Part shown: in pieces, positions 20,102 through 29,310 of the stretch
Numbering within the stretch: position 1 is the first letter of the stretch
Layout: each line of letters opens with the position of its first letter
Position numbers and translations under genes: made by a program
From: Bacteroidales bacterium
GTDB lineage: Bacteria; Bacteroidota; Bacteroidia; Bacteroidales; UBA932
Direction: 5' to 3'
Assembly (NCBI GenBank): GCA_028700975.1
Contig: JAQVRQ010000009.1
Coordinates: forward strand, 7,529 to 44,154
Length of the DNA stretch: 36,626 nt
Notes under the pieces: generated by a model
What the model saw: only the letters and a program-made list of their open reading frames with translations
The model's database searches: none
What the model was told of the DNA's origin: nothing

Positions 20102-20820
20102 AAACATTAAAATCGATTGCAATTGTAGCAATAGCTTCAGTTATGATCACATCTTGCGGAGAAAAGAAAAGTGCAGATTCTCTCAAAGTCTCAAAAGAGC
20201 TTACAGACTCTGCTAGCTACGCAGTGGGTGTATCTTTTGGGATGATGCTGAAAAATGCAAATTTCAATGACCTCAATTTTACAGAAATCAATAAAGCGAT
20301 GAAGGATGTTTTATCCGAAAATGAGCTTAAAATTGATGATATGACTGCTAATGTGGTTATTCAAAGATATATGACAATTAGACAAGAGGCAATTGGAGAA
20401 GCTAACAAAGCAAAAGGAGTTGAATTTTTGGAGCAGAATAAGCAGAATGACAGCGTTCAAGTTGCAGAAAGTGGCCTTCAATACAAGATAATCATTCCTG
20501 GTTCTGACATTAAGCCGGAAGGAGAAGATACTGTTTCTGTTTTTTACAGAGGCACTCTCATCGATGGTACAGAATTCGATTCCTCAATGGGAAATAGCGA
20601 ACCTGTTAAGTTTCCTGTAAATGCTGTTATACCTGGATGGAGCGAAGGTATTAAGCTAATTGGAGAGGGTGGAAAGATAAGACTTTATATTCCATCTGAA
20701 CTTGCATACGGAGCACAACAAGCTGGGCCGGTTATTTCACCTAACTCAACTCTCATATTTGATGTAGATCTTGTTAAGGTAAGCAAAGCTACTACAAAAG
20801 AGGCTTCAAAGACTAATTAA
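20098..20820 (+). CDS. FKBP-type peptidyl-prolyl isomerase, lipoprotein
   Basis: Lipobox 'MITSC'; FKBP domain 'EDTVSVFYRGTLIDGTEFDSS...GWSEGIKLIGEGGKIRLYIPSELAYG'. Overlaps the nhaA stop by 4 nt. Confidence 0.93.
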   Translation: MKTLKSIAIVAIASVMITSCGEKKSADSLKVSKELTDSASYAVGVSFGMMLKNANFNDLNFTEINKAMKDVLSENELKIDDMTANVVIQRYMTIRQEAIGEANKAKGVEFLEQNKQNDSVQVAESGLQYKIIIPGSDIKPEGEDTVSVFYRGTLIDGTEFDSSMGNSEPVKFPVNAVIPGWSEGIKLIGEGGKIRLYIPSELAYGAQQAGPVISPNSTLIFDVDLVKVSKATTKEASKTN

Positions 20821-20822
20821 AT

Positions 20823-21188
20823 ATGGCACTGGAAATAATCGGAAAAATTCACTCCAAACTAAGTGTCCAAAATGGTGTTAGTGCTCGCGGTAACTGGAGT
20901 AAACAAGAGTTTATTGTAGAGACTCAAGAGCAGTATCCGAGGAAAGTCTGTATGAACGTTTGGGGTGCAGACAAGGTTGAGGAACTTGGGAGATATAATG
21001 AGGGAGAGGTTATTAAAATCTCTGTAAATATCGAATCTAGAGAGTTCAACAACCGTTGGTATACAGATGTAAGGGCCTGGAAAATTGAGAGAATGGAATC
21101 TCAGCAGACTCAACAAGAAGGCTTTACGCCTCCACCAACAATGCCAGATTTCCCTTCAGATAGTGGAGAAGATGATCTCCCATTCTAA
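20823..21188 (+). CDS. DUF3127 family protein with SSB-like acidic C-terminal tail
   Basis: 121 aa; 'ALEIIGKIHSKLSVQNGVSARGNWSKQEFIVETQEQYPRKVCMNVWG' matches DUF3127; C-terminus ends GEDDLPF. Confidence 0.85.
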   Translation: MALEIIGKIHSKLSVQNGVSARGNWSKQEFIVETQEQYPRKVCMNVWGADKVEELGRYNEGEVIKISVNIESREFNNRWYTDVRAWKIERMESQQTQQEGFTPPPTMPDFPSDSGEDDLPF

Positions 21189-21200
21189 GTAGAATTGTTT

Positions 21201-21242
21201 AATAAATGAGACCGACTGGAATTCTAGTCGGTCTCATTTATT
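21201..21242. terminator. Bidirectional intrinsic terminator between the DUF3127 gene and miaA
   Basis: AATAAATGAGACCGACT-GGAATTCT-AGTCGGTCTCATTTATT: 17-nt perfectly complementary arms, A/T tracts on both sides. Confidence 0.9.
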
Positions 21243-22093
21243 TTTACAGGTATCAGATCGTTAAATCTGTTCCACCAGGTTATCTGTCTTTTAGCATATC
21301 TTCTAGTATTCCTCTTTATTAAATCAACTGCCTCATAAAGTGAACAATTCCCATCAAGGTATCCAAAAAGTTCTGTATATCCTACCGTTTTTAAAGCCGG
21401 TAAATGTCTGAAATCGTATAAAGATTTAACCTCATCAAGCAGTCCCTCTTCCATCATCAAATCAACTCTTGAATTAATTCTGGAGTACAAAACATCTCTT
21501 GATCTTGTAATTAGTCTCTTTTCGATAATAAAGGGCCTCTCCCTTTGTGATCCACTTTTAAAAGATGAGAAGCGTCTACCAGTTTGAATTGTAACCTCCA
21601 GTGCTCTTAAAACTCTTCTGGAATTAGCTATTTCAATTGTATCATAACTCTCTCTATCCAAGACTCTTAAATCTGCCCTTAATGATTCAATTCCCTCCCT
21701 CTCTAGCCTCTCAGCAAGATTTTTTCTCAATTCAGGGTCTGCTGGTGGAAAATTATCTAATCCATAACAAAGTGCGTGGGCATACAAACCGGAACCTCCT
21801 GCTACAATCAATGTATCGTGCTCCTTAAACAACTCCTCAATAAGAGCTAACGCTTCAACTTCATATCTTCCAGCAGTATAGGACAAATGGATAGAGTGAG
21901 AAAAAATAAAATAGTGTTTTATTTTGGCTAGTTGAGTTTCAGATGGAGGAGCTGTTCCAATTTTCAACTCTTTATATATTTGTCTCGAGTCACAAGATAC
22001 TATAGGAGAATTATAACTCTCAGCAAGAGAAATAGAATAATCTGTCTTGCCCGAGGCTGTTGGCCCAAGCACCAATATGAGTTTTTTTGACAT
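21224..22093 (-). CDS. miaA: tRNA dimethylallyltransferase
   Basis: 'LILVLGPTASGKTDYSISLA', 'SCDSRQIYKELKIGTAPPS', 'RRYAKRQITWWNRF'. Confidence 0.95.
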   Translation of the reverse strand: MSKKLILVLGPTASGKTDYSISLAESYNSPIVSCDSRQIYKELKIGTAPPSETQLAKIKHYFIFSHSIHLSYTAGRYEVEALALIEELFKEHDTLIVAGGSGLYAHALCYGLDNFPPADPELRKNLAERLEREGIESLRADLRVLDRESYDTIEIANSRRVLRALEVTIQTGRRFSSFKSGSQRERPFIIEKRLITRSRDVLYSRINSRVDLMMEEGLLDEVKSLYDFRHLPALKTVGYTELFGYLDGNCSLYEAVDLIKRNTRRYAKRQITWWNRFNDLIPVKINETD

Positions 22094-22104
22094 TTCTTGG
22101 CAGA

Positions 22105-22587
22105 TTATAACTCGCCTTCAGGCAGCTCTTCAGGACTATATCCTTCATCCAGATCTGGTTGAGGTAAAATAGACTCAAAGTCATCATAGTCATCAGAGAA
22201 CTGATCCGGATTCCTCCCTTTTTCAGCAACAAGTCTTGGATATGACCGTCTTGATAAGGGCTCTTCGGTACCAATTAACTCAAGCCTCATTCCCCTATCC
22301 TTAAACATATTATATACATACATCAAGAATTCAATTCCTGAATTGAATGCAGATTCTACGGATACTTTATCCATTGATCCATCACCCATATCAAAGAGGC
22401 CATATTCTGTCTTAACTTTACTTGACTTTGATAAACCTCTGAATATCACCATCTGATCTGGAGCAAAACCCAAATCACTTTGGAGGAAAAGGTGAAATGA
22501 ATAAAGAGAAGAGACACCTTTAACCTCATACTCTCTCATAAATATTTTATTGCCATCAATCGTGGCTTTAAGTCTGTAAATCATCAA
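22105..22587 (-). CDS. Plasmid pRiA4b ORF-3-like family protein
   Basis: 'YRLKATIDGNKIFMREYEVKGVSSLYSFHLFLQSDLGFAPDQM' resembles the pRiA4b ORF-3 family start; acidic C-terminus. Confidence 0.6.
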   Translation of the reverse strand: MMIYRLKATIDGNKIFMREYEVKGVSSLYSFHLFLQSDLGFAPDQMVIFRGLSKSSKVKTEYGLFDMGDGSMDKVSVESAFNSGIEFLMYVYNMFKDRGMRLELIGTEEPLSRRSYPRLVAEKGRNPDQFSDDYDDFESILPQPDLDEGYSPEELPEGEL

Positions 22588-22614
22588 CCTGAAACTTTTT
22601 GTAAAGATAAAGAA

Positions 22615-23652
22615 TTATTTTTGACCTAATGACAAAAGAAAAGATATGGTGTCGACTCCATCTGCATACTCGCTGGGACCAGGTTTCTGAGATTGGCCAA
22701 AAGATAGATACTTCGTTCGCTGCTTCCACTCAATAACTTGAATTTTCTCTTTTGATAATAAAATGAAATCTTCTATCTCTTTGATATTAGAATAATAATG
22801 AATTCCAACTAAAGCGAGGGGCGGCGGAAAATCAGACACTTCTGAGAGAATAAAAAAGTTCCCATCAATAAAACTTTCTCCAGAGAGAGTCATTATTGCT
22901 TTTTGATATTTATATGACGAAAAATATTCATCGTTTTCAAGCAGGTGCAAATATCTTTGGGATGATTGTAAAAATTGACTGAAATCATATCCATAGGGCA
23001 CAAACAATTTGCTAATACTCCTACATCCCATTCCAAAATATAAAAACAGATCGTCACAGAGTAAATCAATATCAACATTTGATTCCTTTCCATCCAAAAC
23101 AGCAAGAGAAGATTTGCTTCCCCTAAGTAAAGTGGGAATCAAACAATATTCACTTCCAATAATATTCATTGTAGAATCTGAACCAGAAGCGATTAACATT
23201 CGAATCTTCGTTGATATCTTTGCAACAAAGAGGACTCTATCTTCCCAGAATGGATTAATTTCAGCTAGAATATTAATAATTACAGGAAGAATAAACCTAT
23301 CCTTCTTTGAAAGCTTCACTTCACATTTAAACCCAGATGCCAAGACTGATAAAATATCGTGAAAACCAACAGCGGGTATGTTTCCGGCAGCAATAACACC
23401 AATGTACTCCTCCCTTATATTGAGCAATTCACCATAACTTCTAATCCATGTTCTCAGAGCATCCTCATTAAGCATATAATTTGCTATTGAGATTATAGCA
23501 CTTCTCTGCATCTCAATTGTAAAGTATGGGTTTACTCTTGATGAAGAACTCATTGCAATATGCAAATGGGAAGAATTTAATTCATCTGAAAGGGCTAAAT
23601 TTAGTCTTCTGCCCAACTCAACAAAATCCTTTTGAAAAACATCTACATACAT
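22615..23652 (-). CDS. Acyl-CoA reductase (LuxC-like)
   Basis: ALDH-type fold motifs, 'GVIAAGNIPAVGFHDILSVLASG' and putative active-site Cys in 'YFGMGCRSISKLFVPYGYD'. Confidence 0.82.
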   Translation of the reverse strand: MYVDVFQKDFVELGRRLNLALSDELNSSHLHIAMSSSSRVNPYFTIEMQRSAIISIANYMLNEDALRTWIRSYGELLNIREEYIGVIAAGNIPAVGFHDILSVLASGFKCEVKLSKKDRFILPVIINILAEINPFWEDRVLFVAKISTKIRMLIASGSDSTMNIIGSEYCLIPTLLRGSKSSLAVLDGKESNVDIDLLCDDLFLYFGMGCRSISKLFVPYGYDFSQFLQSSQRYLHLLENDEYFSSYKYQKAIMTLSGESFIDGNFFILSEVSDFPPPLALVGIHYYSNIKEIEDFILLSKEKIQVIEWKQRTKYLSFGQSQKPGPSEYADGVDTISFLLSLGQK

Positions 23653-23705
23653 TTTGCAAAATTAGTAAAAAGGGAGTAATTTTACGAAACGGTTCCTAAT
23701 ACTCA

Positions 23706-24311
23706 ATGGACGACATAAACTCCTCAGATTCATATAAAACGATTTCACAGCCCTCCACAGGTATCTACAAAGAACTTGGAAGCAAATTCCTCTCATTTGC
23801 ATATCCTGTATCAAGCGAAGAGGAGATAAAAGTAATAATTACAACTTTAAAAAAAGAGTACCACGATGCAAGGCACCATTGCTACGCATACAGGATTGGA
23901 CCGGAAGGAGACTTATGGCGAGCAAATGATGATGGAGAACCATCTTCCTCTGCGGGTAAACCAATATTAGGGCAGTTGCTCTCATATCAATTAAGTGACA
24001 TTCTGGTTGTAGTAGTCAGATATTTTGGAGGGACAAAACTTGGCGTTCCTGGTCTTATAAGAGCTTACAAAAGTGCTACAGCTGACTCAATTGAAAATGC
24101 TAATATTGTTGAAAAAATTGCGACAAGGTTAGTTAATTTTTCGTATGACTATCTGCAAATGAATGATGTTATGAAGATTATTCGTGATTTTTCAGCGGAG
24201 TTAACAGAACAGGAGTTTGATAATATATGTAAAATTTCAGTTAGAGTCAGAAGAGGAGAATATGAGAAATTTTGTAATACTCTTGAACCTTTAGTAATAA
24301 ATTTTGATTAG
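23706..24311 (+). CDS. YigZ/IMPACT family protein
   Basis: 'DARHHCYAYRIG', 'NDDGEPSSSAGKPILGQL', 'VVVRYFGGTKLGVPGLIRAYKSA'. Confidence 0.93.
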   Translation: MDDINSSDSYKTISQPSTGIYKELGSKFLSFAYPVSSEEEIKVIITTLKKEYHDARHHCYAYRIGPEGDLWRANDDGEPSSSAGKPILGQLLSYQLSDILVVVVRYFGGTKLGVPGLIRAYKSATADSIENANIVEKIATRLVNFSYDYLQMNDVMKIIRDFSAELTEQEFDNICKISVRVRRGEYEKFCNTLEPLVINFD

Positions 24312-24331
24312 AATTATAAAAATATATTAAA

Positions 24332-25243
24332 ATGTCTAAACATCTTATCTCTATTCACGACTTCTCTAAAGAGGAGATCTTAAAAGTCTTATCCCTGGCA
24401 TCAAAATTTGAAGAGAGAAAGTCTGACCCAATCTTCAGCGATAAAGTTGTTGCCAGTCTCTTTTTTGAACCCTCAACCAGGACAAGGCTTAGCTTTGAAA
24501 CTGCGGCAAACAGACTTGGAGCCAGAATAATAGGATTTTCAGACGCAGTAAACACGAGTGTAACAAAAGGCGAAACCTTGAAGGATACAATAAAAATGGT
24601 TTCAAACTATGCTGATCTTATCATCATACGACATCCCCTAGAAGGAAGCGCAAGATATGCTTCAGAGGTCTCCTCAGTGCCGGTTATTAACGCCGGTGAT
24701 GGTGCAAATCAACACCCTTCACAAACCCTACTTGATCTATACTCAATCCTTAAAACTCAAGGAAGACTTGATAACTTAAATATAAACATCGTTGGGGACC
24801 TGAAATATGGAAGAACTGTTCACTCTCTGATGCAAGCTATGAGCCATTTTAAACCACACTTCAGGTTTACCGCTCCAAAAGAGTTAAGAATGCCTGAAGA
24901 GTATAAGGAGCAACTTAAGATTAATGGAATTCCTTTTGATGAGAGCGAAAGGCTTGAAGATGGAATTGAAAATATGGACATAGTATATATGACTAGGGTA
25001 CAAAGGGAGAGATTCACAGATGCGATAGAGTATGAGAGAGTTAAAAATGTATATAGTCTTAAAAATGAGATGCTGGATTTTGCCAAACCAAATATGAAGA
25101 TACTTCACCCTCTACCTAGAATTAATGAGATTCACCAAGATGTTGATAACAGCAATCACGCATATTATTTCGAACAGGCAGGAAATGGTGTATACACAAG
25201 AATGGCAATAATCAAAATGCTACTTGATAAAATAGATATTTAA
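24332..25243 (+). CDS. pyrB: Aspartate carbamoyltransferase catalytic subunit
   Basis: '[15 protein letters not shown]', '[12 protein letters not shown]', 'HPLPRINEI'. Confidence 0.97.
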   Translation: MSKHLISIHDFSKEEILKVLSLASKFEERKSDPIFSDKVVASLFFEPSTRTRLSFETAANRLGARIIGFSDAVNTSVTKGETLKDTIKMVSNYADLIIIRHPLEGSARYASEVSSVPVINAGDGANQHPSQTLLDLYSILKTQGRLDNLNINIVGDLKYGRTVHSLMQAMSHFKPHFRFTAPKELRMPEEYKEQLKINGIPFDESERLEDGIENMDIVYMTRVQRERFTDAIEYERVKNVYSLKNEMLDFAKPNMKILHPLPRINEIHQDVDNSNHAYYFEQAGNGVYTRMAIIKMLLDKIDI

Positions 25244-25254
25244 AAAAATCAACT

Positions 25255-25728
25255 ATGTCACCAATGGAAAAACATCTTAAGGTAAGTGCAATCAAGGATG
25301 GAACAGTCTTGGATCATATCCCTGCAAATCAATTATTTAAAGTTATAGACATTTTAGGGCTTAGCAAAATAACTAATCAAATCACTTTTGGAACAAATTT
25401 AGATAGCAAATTGCTTGGTAAAAAGGCAATAATAAAAATTGCGGATAAATTTTTTGAAGATAATGACATTAACAGAATTGCCCTTATCGCTCCACAAGCA
25501 AAAATTAATATAATTCACGACTTTCAGGTCGTTGAAAAAAAGGTGCTTTCTGTTCCCTCAACAATAAAGGGTATTGCTAAGTGTATGAATCCTGCTTGTA
25601 TTACAAATCATCAGGATGTCGAAACCTCATTTGCTACTATATCAGACTCACCAGAACTCAAGTTACTTTGTAAATATTGCGAAAAGGTAACTGACGAGAA
25701 AAACTTAAAAATTATTAGCAATAATTAA
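25255..25728 (+). CDS. pyrI: Aspartate carbamoyltransferase regulatory subunit
   Basis: 'VSAIKDGTVLDHIPANQLFKVIDIL'; Zn cysteines 'CMNPACITN...LLCKYCEK'; directly downstream of pyrB. Confidence 0.96.
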   Translation: MSPMEKHLKVSAIKDGTVLDHIPANQLFKVIDILGLSKITNQITFGTNLDSKLLGKKAIIKIADKFFEDNDINRIALIAPQAKINIIHDFQVVEKKVLSVPSTIKGIAKCMNPACITNHQDVETSFATISDSPELKLLCKYCEKVTDEKNLKIISNN

Positions 25729-25768
25729 CTCAAACCTAACAATTACTCAATTTTTGGCCACTTATTAT

Positions 25769-25798
25769 TTGGGATTCGTATTTTTTGATTTACCTTTG
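25769..25798 (+). promoter_or_regulatory. Bacteroidota-type promoter upstream of serC (TTG-N19-TACCTTTG)
   Basis: TTG at 25769-25771, TACCTTTG at 25791-25798, spacer 19 nt. Confidence 0.7.
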
Positions 25799-25834
25799 AA
25801 GCAAGAATACCATAATTATTAAAAACATATTATA

Positions 25835-26908
25835 ATGAAAGTTGCTCATAATTTTAACGCAGGGCCGTGCGTTCTGCCGAGGCCTGCAGTTCAGGCCGCT
25901 ATTGACTCCCTTAATGACTTCAAAGGAACAGGTATGTCTGTTATTGAAGTTTCTCACAGATCTAAGGAGTGGGAAGCTGTAATGGAGGAGTGTCGCTCAT
26001 TATGGAAAGAGTTGCTGGAGATCCCGGAGGGTTACCACGTATTATTCCTCGGTGGCGGAGCAAGTATGCAATTCCTATACGTAGCAATGAATTTACTCGA
26101 AAACAAAGCCGGGTATCTTGAAACTGGTGTATGGGCAAAAAAGGCTCTCAAAGAGGCTAAAGGTTTTGGTAATGCGTTTGCGGTAGCTTCATCTGCCGAT
26201 AAAAATTTTAGTTACATTCCAAAAGGATATGACCTTTCAGCAGATCTTGATTACTTTCATATTACAACAAATAATACTATTTACGGAACTGAGATAAAAG
26301 AGGATATGGACTGCCCTGTTAATCTCGTTGCAGATATGTCTTCTGATATTATGAGTCGCCCGGTAGATGTTAGCAAATATGCTCTTATTTATGGGGGCGC
26401 ACAGAAAAATGTTGGTCCTGCAGGTGTAACATTTGTAATCGTAAGAGAGGATATTCTTGGCAAAGTAAGTCGCTTCTTACCTACAATGCTTGATTACAGA
26501 ACTCATATTAAAGAGAGCTCTATGTTTAACACTCCGCCGGTATTTTCAATTTTCGTAATGACTGAGACACTCAAATGGGTTAAAGCAAATGGTGGTCTTA
26601 AGGCTATGAAAGTTCATAATGAAGAGAAAGCTGCCCTTTTATACAATGAAATTGATCGCAACAAAATGTTTGCAGGAACAGCAGCCATTGAAGATCGCTC
26701 CTTAATGAACATCTGCTTTGTTATGTCAGATGAGTACAAGGATAAAGAGGAGTCTTTTATGGCTTTTGCCAAAGAGAGGGGAATGGTTGGTATTAAAGGG
26801 CACCGTTCCGTTGGTGGTTTCCGTGCTTCCACATACAATGCCTGCCCTGTAGAGAGCATTAAGGCATTAGTAGAGTGTATGCAAGAATTCGAAAAGCTTA
26901 ACGCTTAA
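25835..26908 (+). CDS. serC: 3-phosphoserine/phosphohydroxythreonine transaminase
   Basis: '[18 protein letters not shown]', '[11 protein letters not shown]', PLP-Lys region '[19 protein letters not shown]'. Confidence 0.96.
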   Translation: MKVAHNFNAGPCVLPRPAVQAAIDSLNDFKGTGMSVIEVSHRSKEWEAVMEECRSLWKELLEIPEGYHVLFLGGGASMQFLYVAMNLLENKAGYLETGVWAKKALKEAKGFGNAFAVASSADKNFSYIPKGYDLSADLDYFHITTNNTIYGTEIKEDMDCPVNLVADMSSDIMSRPVDVSKYALIYGGAQKNVGPAGVTFVIVREDILGKVSRFLPTMLDYRTHIKESSMFNTPPVFSIFVMTETLKWVKANGGLKAMKVHNEEKAALLYNEIDRNKMFAGTAAIEDRSLMNICFVMSDEYKDKEESFMAFAKERGMVGIKGHRSVGGFRASTYNACPVESIKALVECMQEFEKLNA

Positions 26909-26931
26909 TTATTTAATTAAAAGCTAGTATT

Positions 26932-27852
26932 ATGAAAGTACTTGTAGCAACTGAAAAACCTTTCGCAAAGGCGGCGGTCGAAGGAATAAGAGATATTGTA
27001 GAAAATGCTGGTCATAAACTTGCCCTTCTTGAAAAATATTCAGACAAGCAAGAGTTATTAGATGCAGTTGCAGATTCAGATGCATTAATCGTTCGTTCAG
27101 ATAAAGTTACTGCCGAGGTGGTAGAAGCAGCAAAGAATTTAAAAATTGTTGTTAGAGCTGGTGCCGGATACGACAATCTTGATCTTGTAGCCTGCTCCTC
27201 CAAGGGCATTGTTGCGATGAATACCCCGGGACAAAACTCTAATGCTGTTGCAGAACTTGCAATTGGAATGATGATATATATATCTCGTAACTCATTTACA
27301 CCAGGAACAGGAGGAGAATTAAAGGGAAAAACAATTGGGATTCACGCATACGGAAATGTTGGCCGAATTGTAGCGGAACTTGCCAAAGGATTCGGAATGA
27401 ATGTAATTGCATTTGATCCGTTTGTAGATCCTGAGAAGATAAAAGCGGATGGTGTTAAGCCGGTAAAAACTCTTGAAGAACTTTATGAGAATTCTAATTT
27501 TCTCTCTCTTCATATACCTGCAACAGCAGAGACTAAAAAATCTGTTGGGACTTTGCTAATGTCCAAAATGCCTAAAGGAGCTTGTCTGGTTAACACTGCA
27601 AGAAAAGAGGTTATTAATGAAGAGGAGCTTGTAACTGTTCTAGAGCAGAGACCGGATCTTAAATACGTAACCGATATTGCAGCAGATAATCAAACTCTTC
27701 TCAATGAAAAATTTGCTGGCAGAGTATTTGCCACGGCAAAAAAAATGGGAGCAGAGACAGCTGAGGCAAACATTAATGCCGGACTAGCTGCTGCAAATCA
27801 GATTATCAAATTCCTAGCCACAGGCGATAGAACATTCCAGGTTAATAAATAA
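26932..27852 (+). CDS. serA: Phosphoglycerate dehydrogenase, short form without ACT domain, Lys at the catalytic-His position
   Basis: D-2-hydroxyacid dehydrogenase motifs 'VVRAGAGYDNLDL', 'NTPGQNSNAVAELAI', 'GIHAYGNVGRIVAELAKGFGM', 'LVNTARKEVINEEEL'; 'ATAKKMGAETAEA' replaces the canonical 'PHxGASTxEA'. Confidence 0.9.
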   Translation: MKVLVATEKPFAKAAVEGIRDIVENAGHKLALLEKYSDKQELLDAVADSDALIVRSDKVTAEVVEAAKNLKIVVRAGAGYDNLDLVACSSKGIVAMNTPGQNSNAVAELAIGMMIYISRNSFTPGTGGELKGKTIGIHAYGNVGRIVAELAKGFGMNVIAFDPFVDPEKIKADGVKPVKTLEELYENSNFLSLHIPATAETKKSVGTLLMSKMPKGACLVNTARKEVINEEELVTVLEQRPDLKYVTDIAADNQTLLNEKFAGRVFATAKKMGAETAEANINAGLAAANQIIKFLATGDRTFQVNK

Positions 27853-27873
27853 TAATATAATTTTTCTATATAA

Positions 27874-29118
27874 ATGGTAAAAGTTAAACCTTTTGCAGCC
27901 GTTAGACCTCCTAAAGAACTAGTTAAAGAGGTAGCAGCTCGCCCATACGATGTATTAAATTCTATAGAGGCCAAACAAGAAGCGGGAGAAAAGTCACTTC
28001 TCCACATTACAAAGCCGGAAATAGATTTTGATCCAATTATTGACGAACACACTCAAGAGGCTTATAACAAAGCCGTGGAAAACTTCAAACTTTGGCAAGA
28101 GAGAGGATGGCTTGTGCAAGATAAGAAAGAGATGTACTATGTTTACGCACAAACAATGGATGGAAGGACTCAGTACGGATTAGTTGTTGGTGCCAATGTA
28201 GAAGATTATCTCACTGGGAAGATTAAAAAACACGAACTTACCAGAAAGGATAAGGAAGAGGATAGAATGATTCACGTACGTATTCAGGATGCAAATATTG
28301 AACCCGTTTTCTTTGCGTACCCGGATAACAATGAGATTAATGCTATTGTTGACAGCGTTGTAAAGAGCAAACCTGCAGATTATGACTTTGTTGCTGAAGA
28401 TGGGTTTGGACATCACTTCTGGACAATTGAAGATGATATCACAAACAATAAAATCACTGAGATTTTCTCTACAATCCCAGCATTTTATGTTGCTGACGGA
28501 CATCACAGAACAGCTGCAGCAGCACTAGTTGGTGAGGAAAAGAGGAGTAAAAATCCTAATCACACCGGTGAAGAAGAGTACAACTTTTTTATGGCAGTTG
28601 TATTTCCTGAAAGTCATTTAAAGATTATTGATTACAATCGAGTAGTTAAAGATCTGAATGGAATGACTAATGATGAATTCATTGAAAAACTTACAGAGGA
28701 TTTTATAGTAGAGGATAAGGGTACAACAATTTACGCCCCTTCCGGACTTCATAATTTTTCAATGTTCATTAATAAAAAGTGGTATTCGCTTACTGCCCGC
28801 GATGGAAGGTATGACGACAACGATCCTATTGGTGTTCTTGATGTTACAGTCCTTTCAAACCTTGTATTTGATAAACTCCTAGATATTAAAGACCTCAGAA
28901 CATCAAAAAGAATTGATTTTGTTGGTGGAATAAGAGGTCTTGCTGAACTTAGCAGAAGAGTAGATTCAGGAGAGATGGCTGCTGCATTTGCTCTATATCC
29001 TGTCTCTATGAGGCAGCTTATTGATATTGCAGATACCAACAATATTATGCCTCCTAAAACCACTTGGTTTGAGCCTAAACTAAGGAGTGGTCTGGCAATA
29101 CATAAACTCAGCAAATAA
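27874..29118 (+). CDS. DUF1015 family protein
   Basis: 'VKPFAAVRPPKELVKEVAARPYDVLNSIEA' N-terminus and 'YVADGHHRTAAAALV' motif typical of DUF1015 (COG4198). Confidence 0.9.
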   Translation: MVKVKPFAAVRPPKELVKEVAARPYDVLNSIEAKQEAGEKSLLHITKPEIDFDPIIDEHTQEAYNKAVENFKLWQERGWLVQDKKEMYYVYAQTMDGRTQYGLVVGANVEDYLTGKIKKHELTRKDKEEDRMIHVRIQDANIEPVFFAYPDNNEINAIVDSVVKSKPADYDFVAEDGFGHHFWTIEDDITNNKITEIFSTIPAFYVADGHHRTAAAALVGEEKRSKNPNHTGEEEYNFFMAVVFPESHLKIIDYNRVVKDLNGMTNDEFIEKLTEDFIVEDKGTTIYAPSGLHNFSMFINKKWYSLTARDGRYDDNDPIGVLDVTVLSNLVFDKLLDIKDLRTSKRIDFVGGIRGLAELSRRVDSGEMAAAFALYPVSMRQLIDIADTNNIMPPKTTWFEPKLRSGLAIHKLSK

Positions 29119-29140
29119 CATTACAGCTTTATACTACAGA

Positions 29141-29168
29141 AACGGCCGGAAATTCCGGCCGTTTTTTT
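29141..29168 (+). terminator. Intrinsic terminator after the serC-serA-DUF1015 run
   Basis: AACGGCCGGAA-A-TTCCGGCCGTT followed by TTTTT. Confidence 0.9.
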
Positions 29169-29275
29169 GAATAATTGGAGTCTTAAAAAATACTCTATCT
29201 CCTTGTTCTTAACTTCTTTAATCATAGTGGAGACATAGGTAGACCCTATTATTAAGTAAATCAATCAACAAAAAG

Positions 29276-29305
29276 TTGGAAATCTAAAAATAAGGATTAC
29301 CTTTG
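29276..29305 (+). promoter_or_regulatory. Bacteroidota-type promoter for the RRM gene (TTG-N19-TACCTTTG)
   Basis: TTG at 29276-29278, TACCTTTG at 29298-29305, 19-nt spacer; lies about 145 nt upstream of the ATG. Confidence 0.65.
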
Positions 29306-29310
29306 TCGCT

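Noticed and set aside
22329-22348. ATTCAATT-CCTG-AATTGAAT inverted repeat in the pRiA4b-like gene
   Set aside because: Eight-bp A/T-rich stem inside coding sequence, no flanking signal; likely chance.
28180-28506. 108-aa minus-strand ORF within the DUF1015 gene
   Set aside because: Fully antisense to a well-supported CDS with no recognisable domain; same judgement for the other short antisense/out-of-frame ORFs in the track (e.g. 12542-12913, 28749-29114, 23009-23362, 32015-32323).
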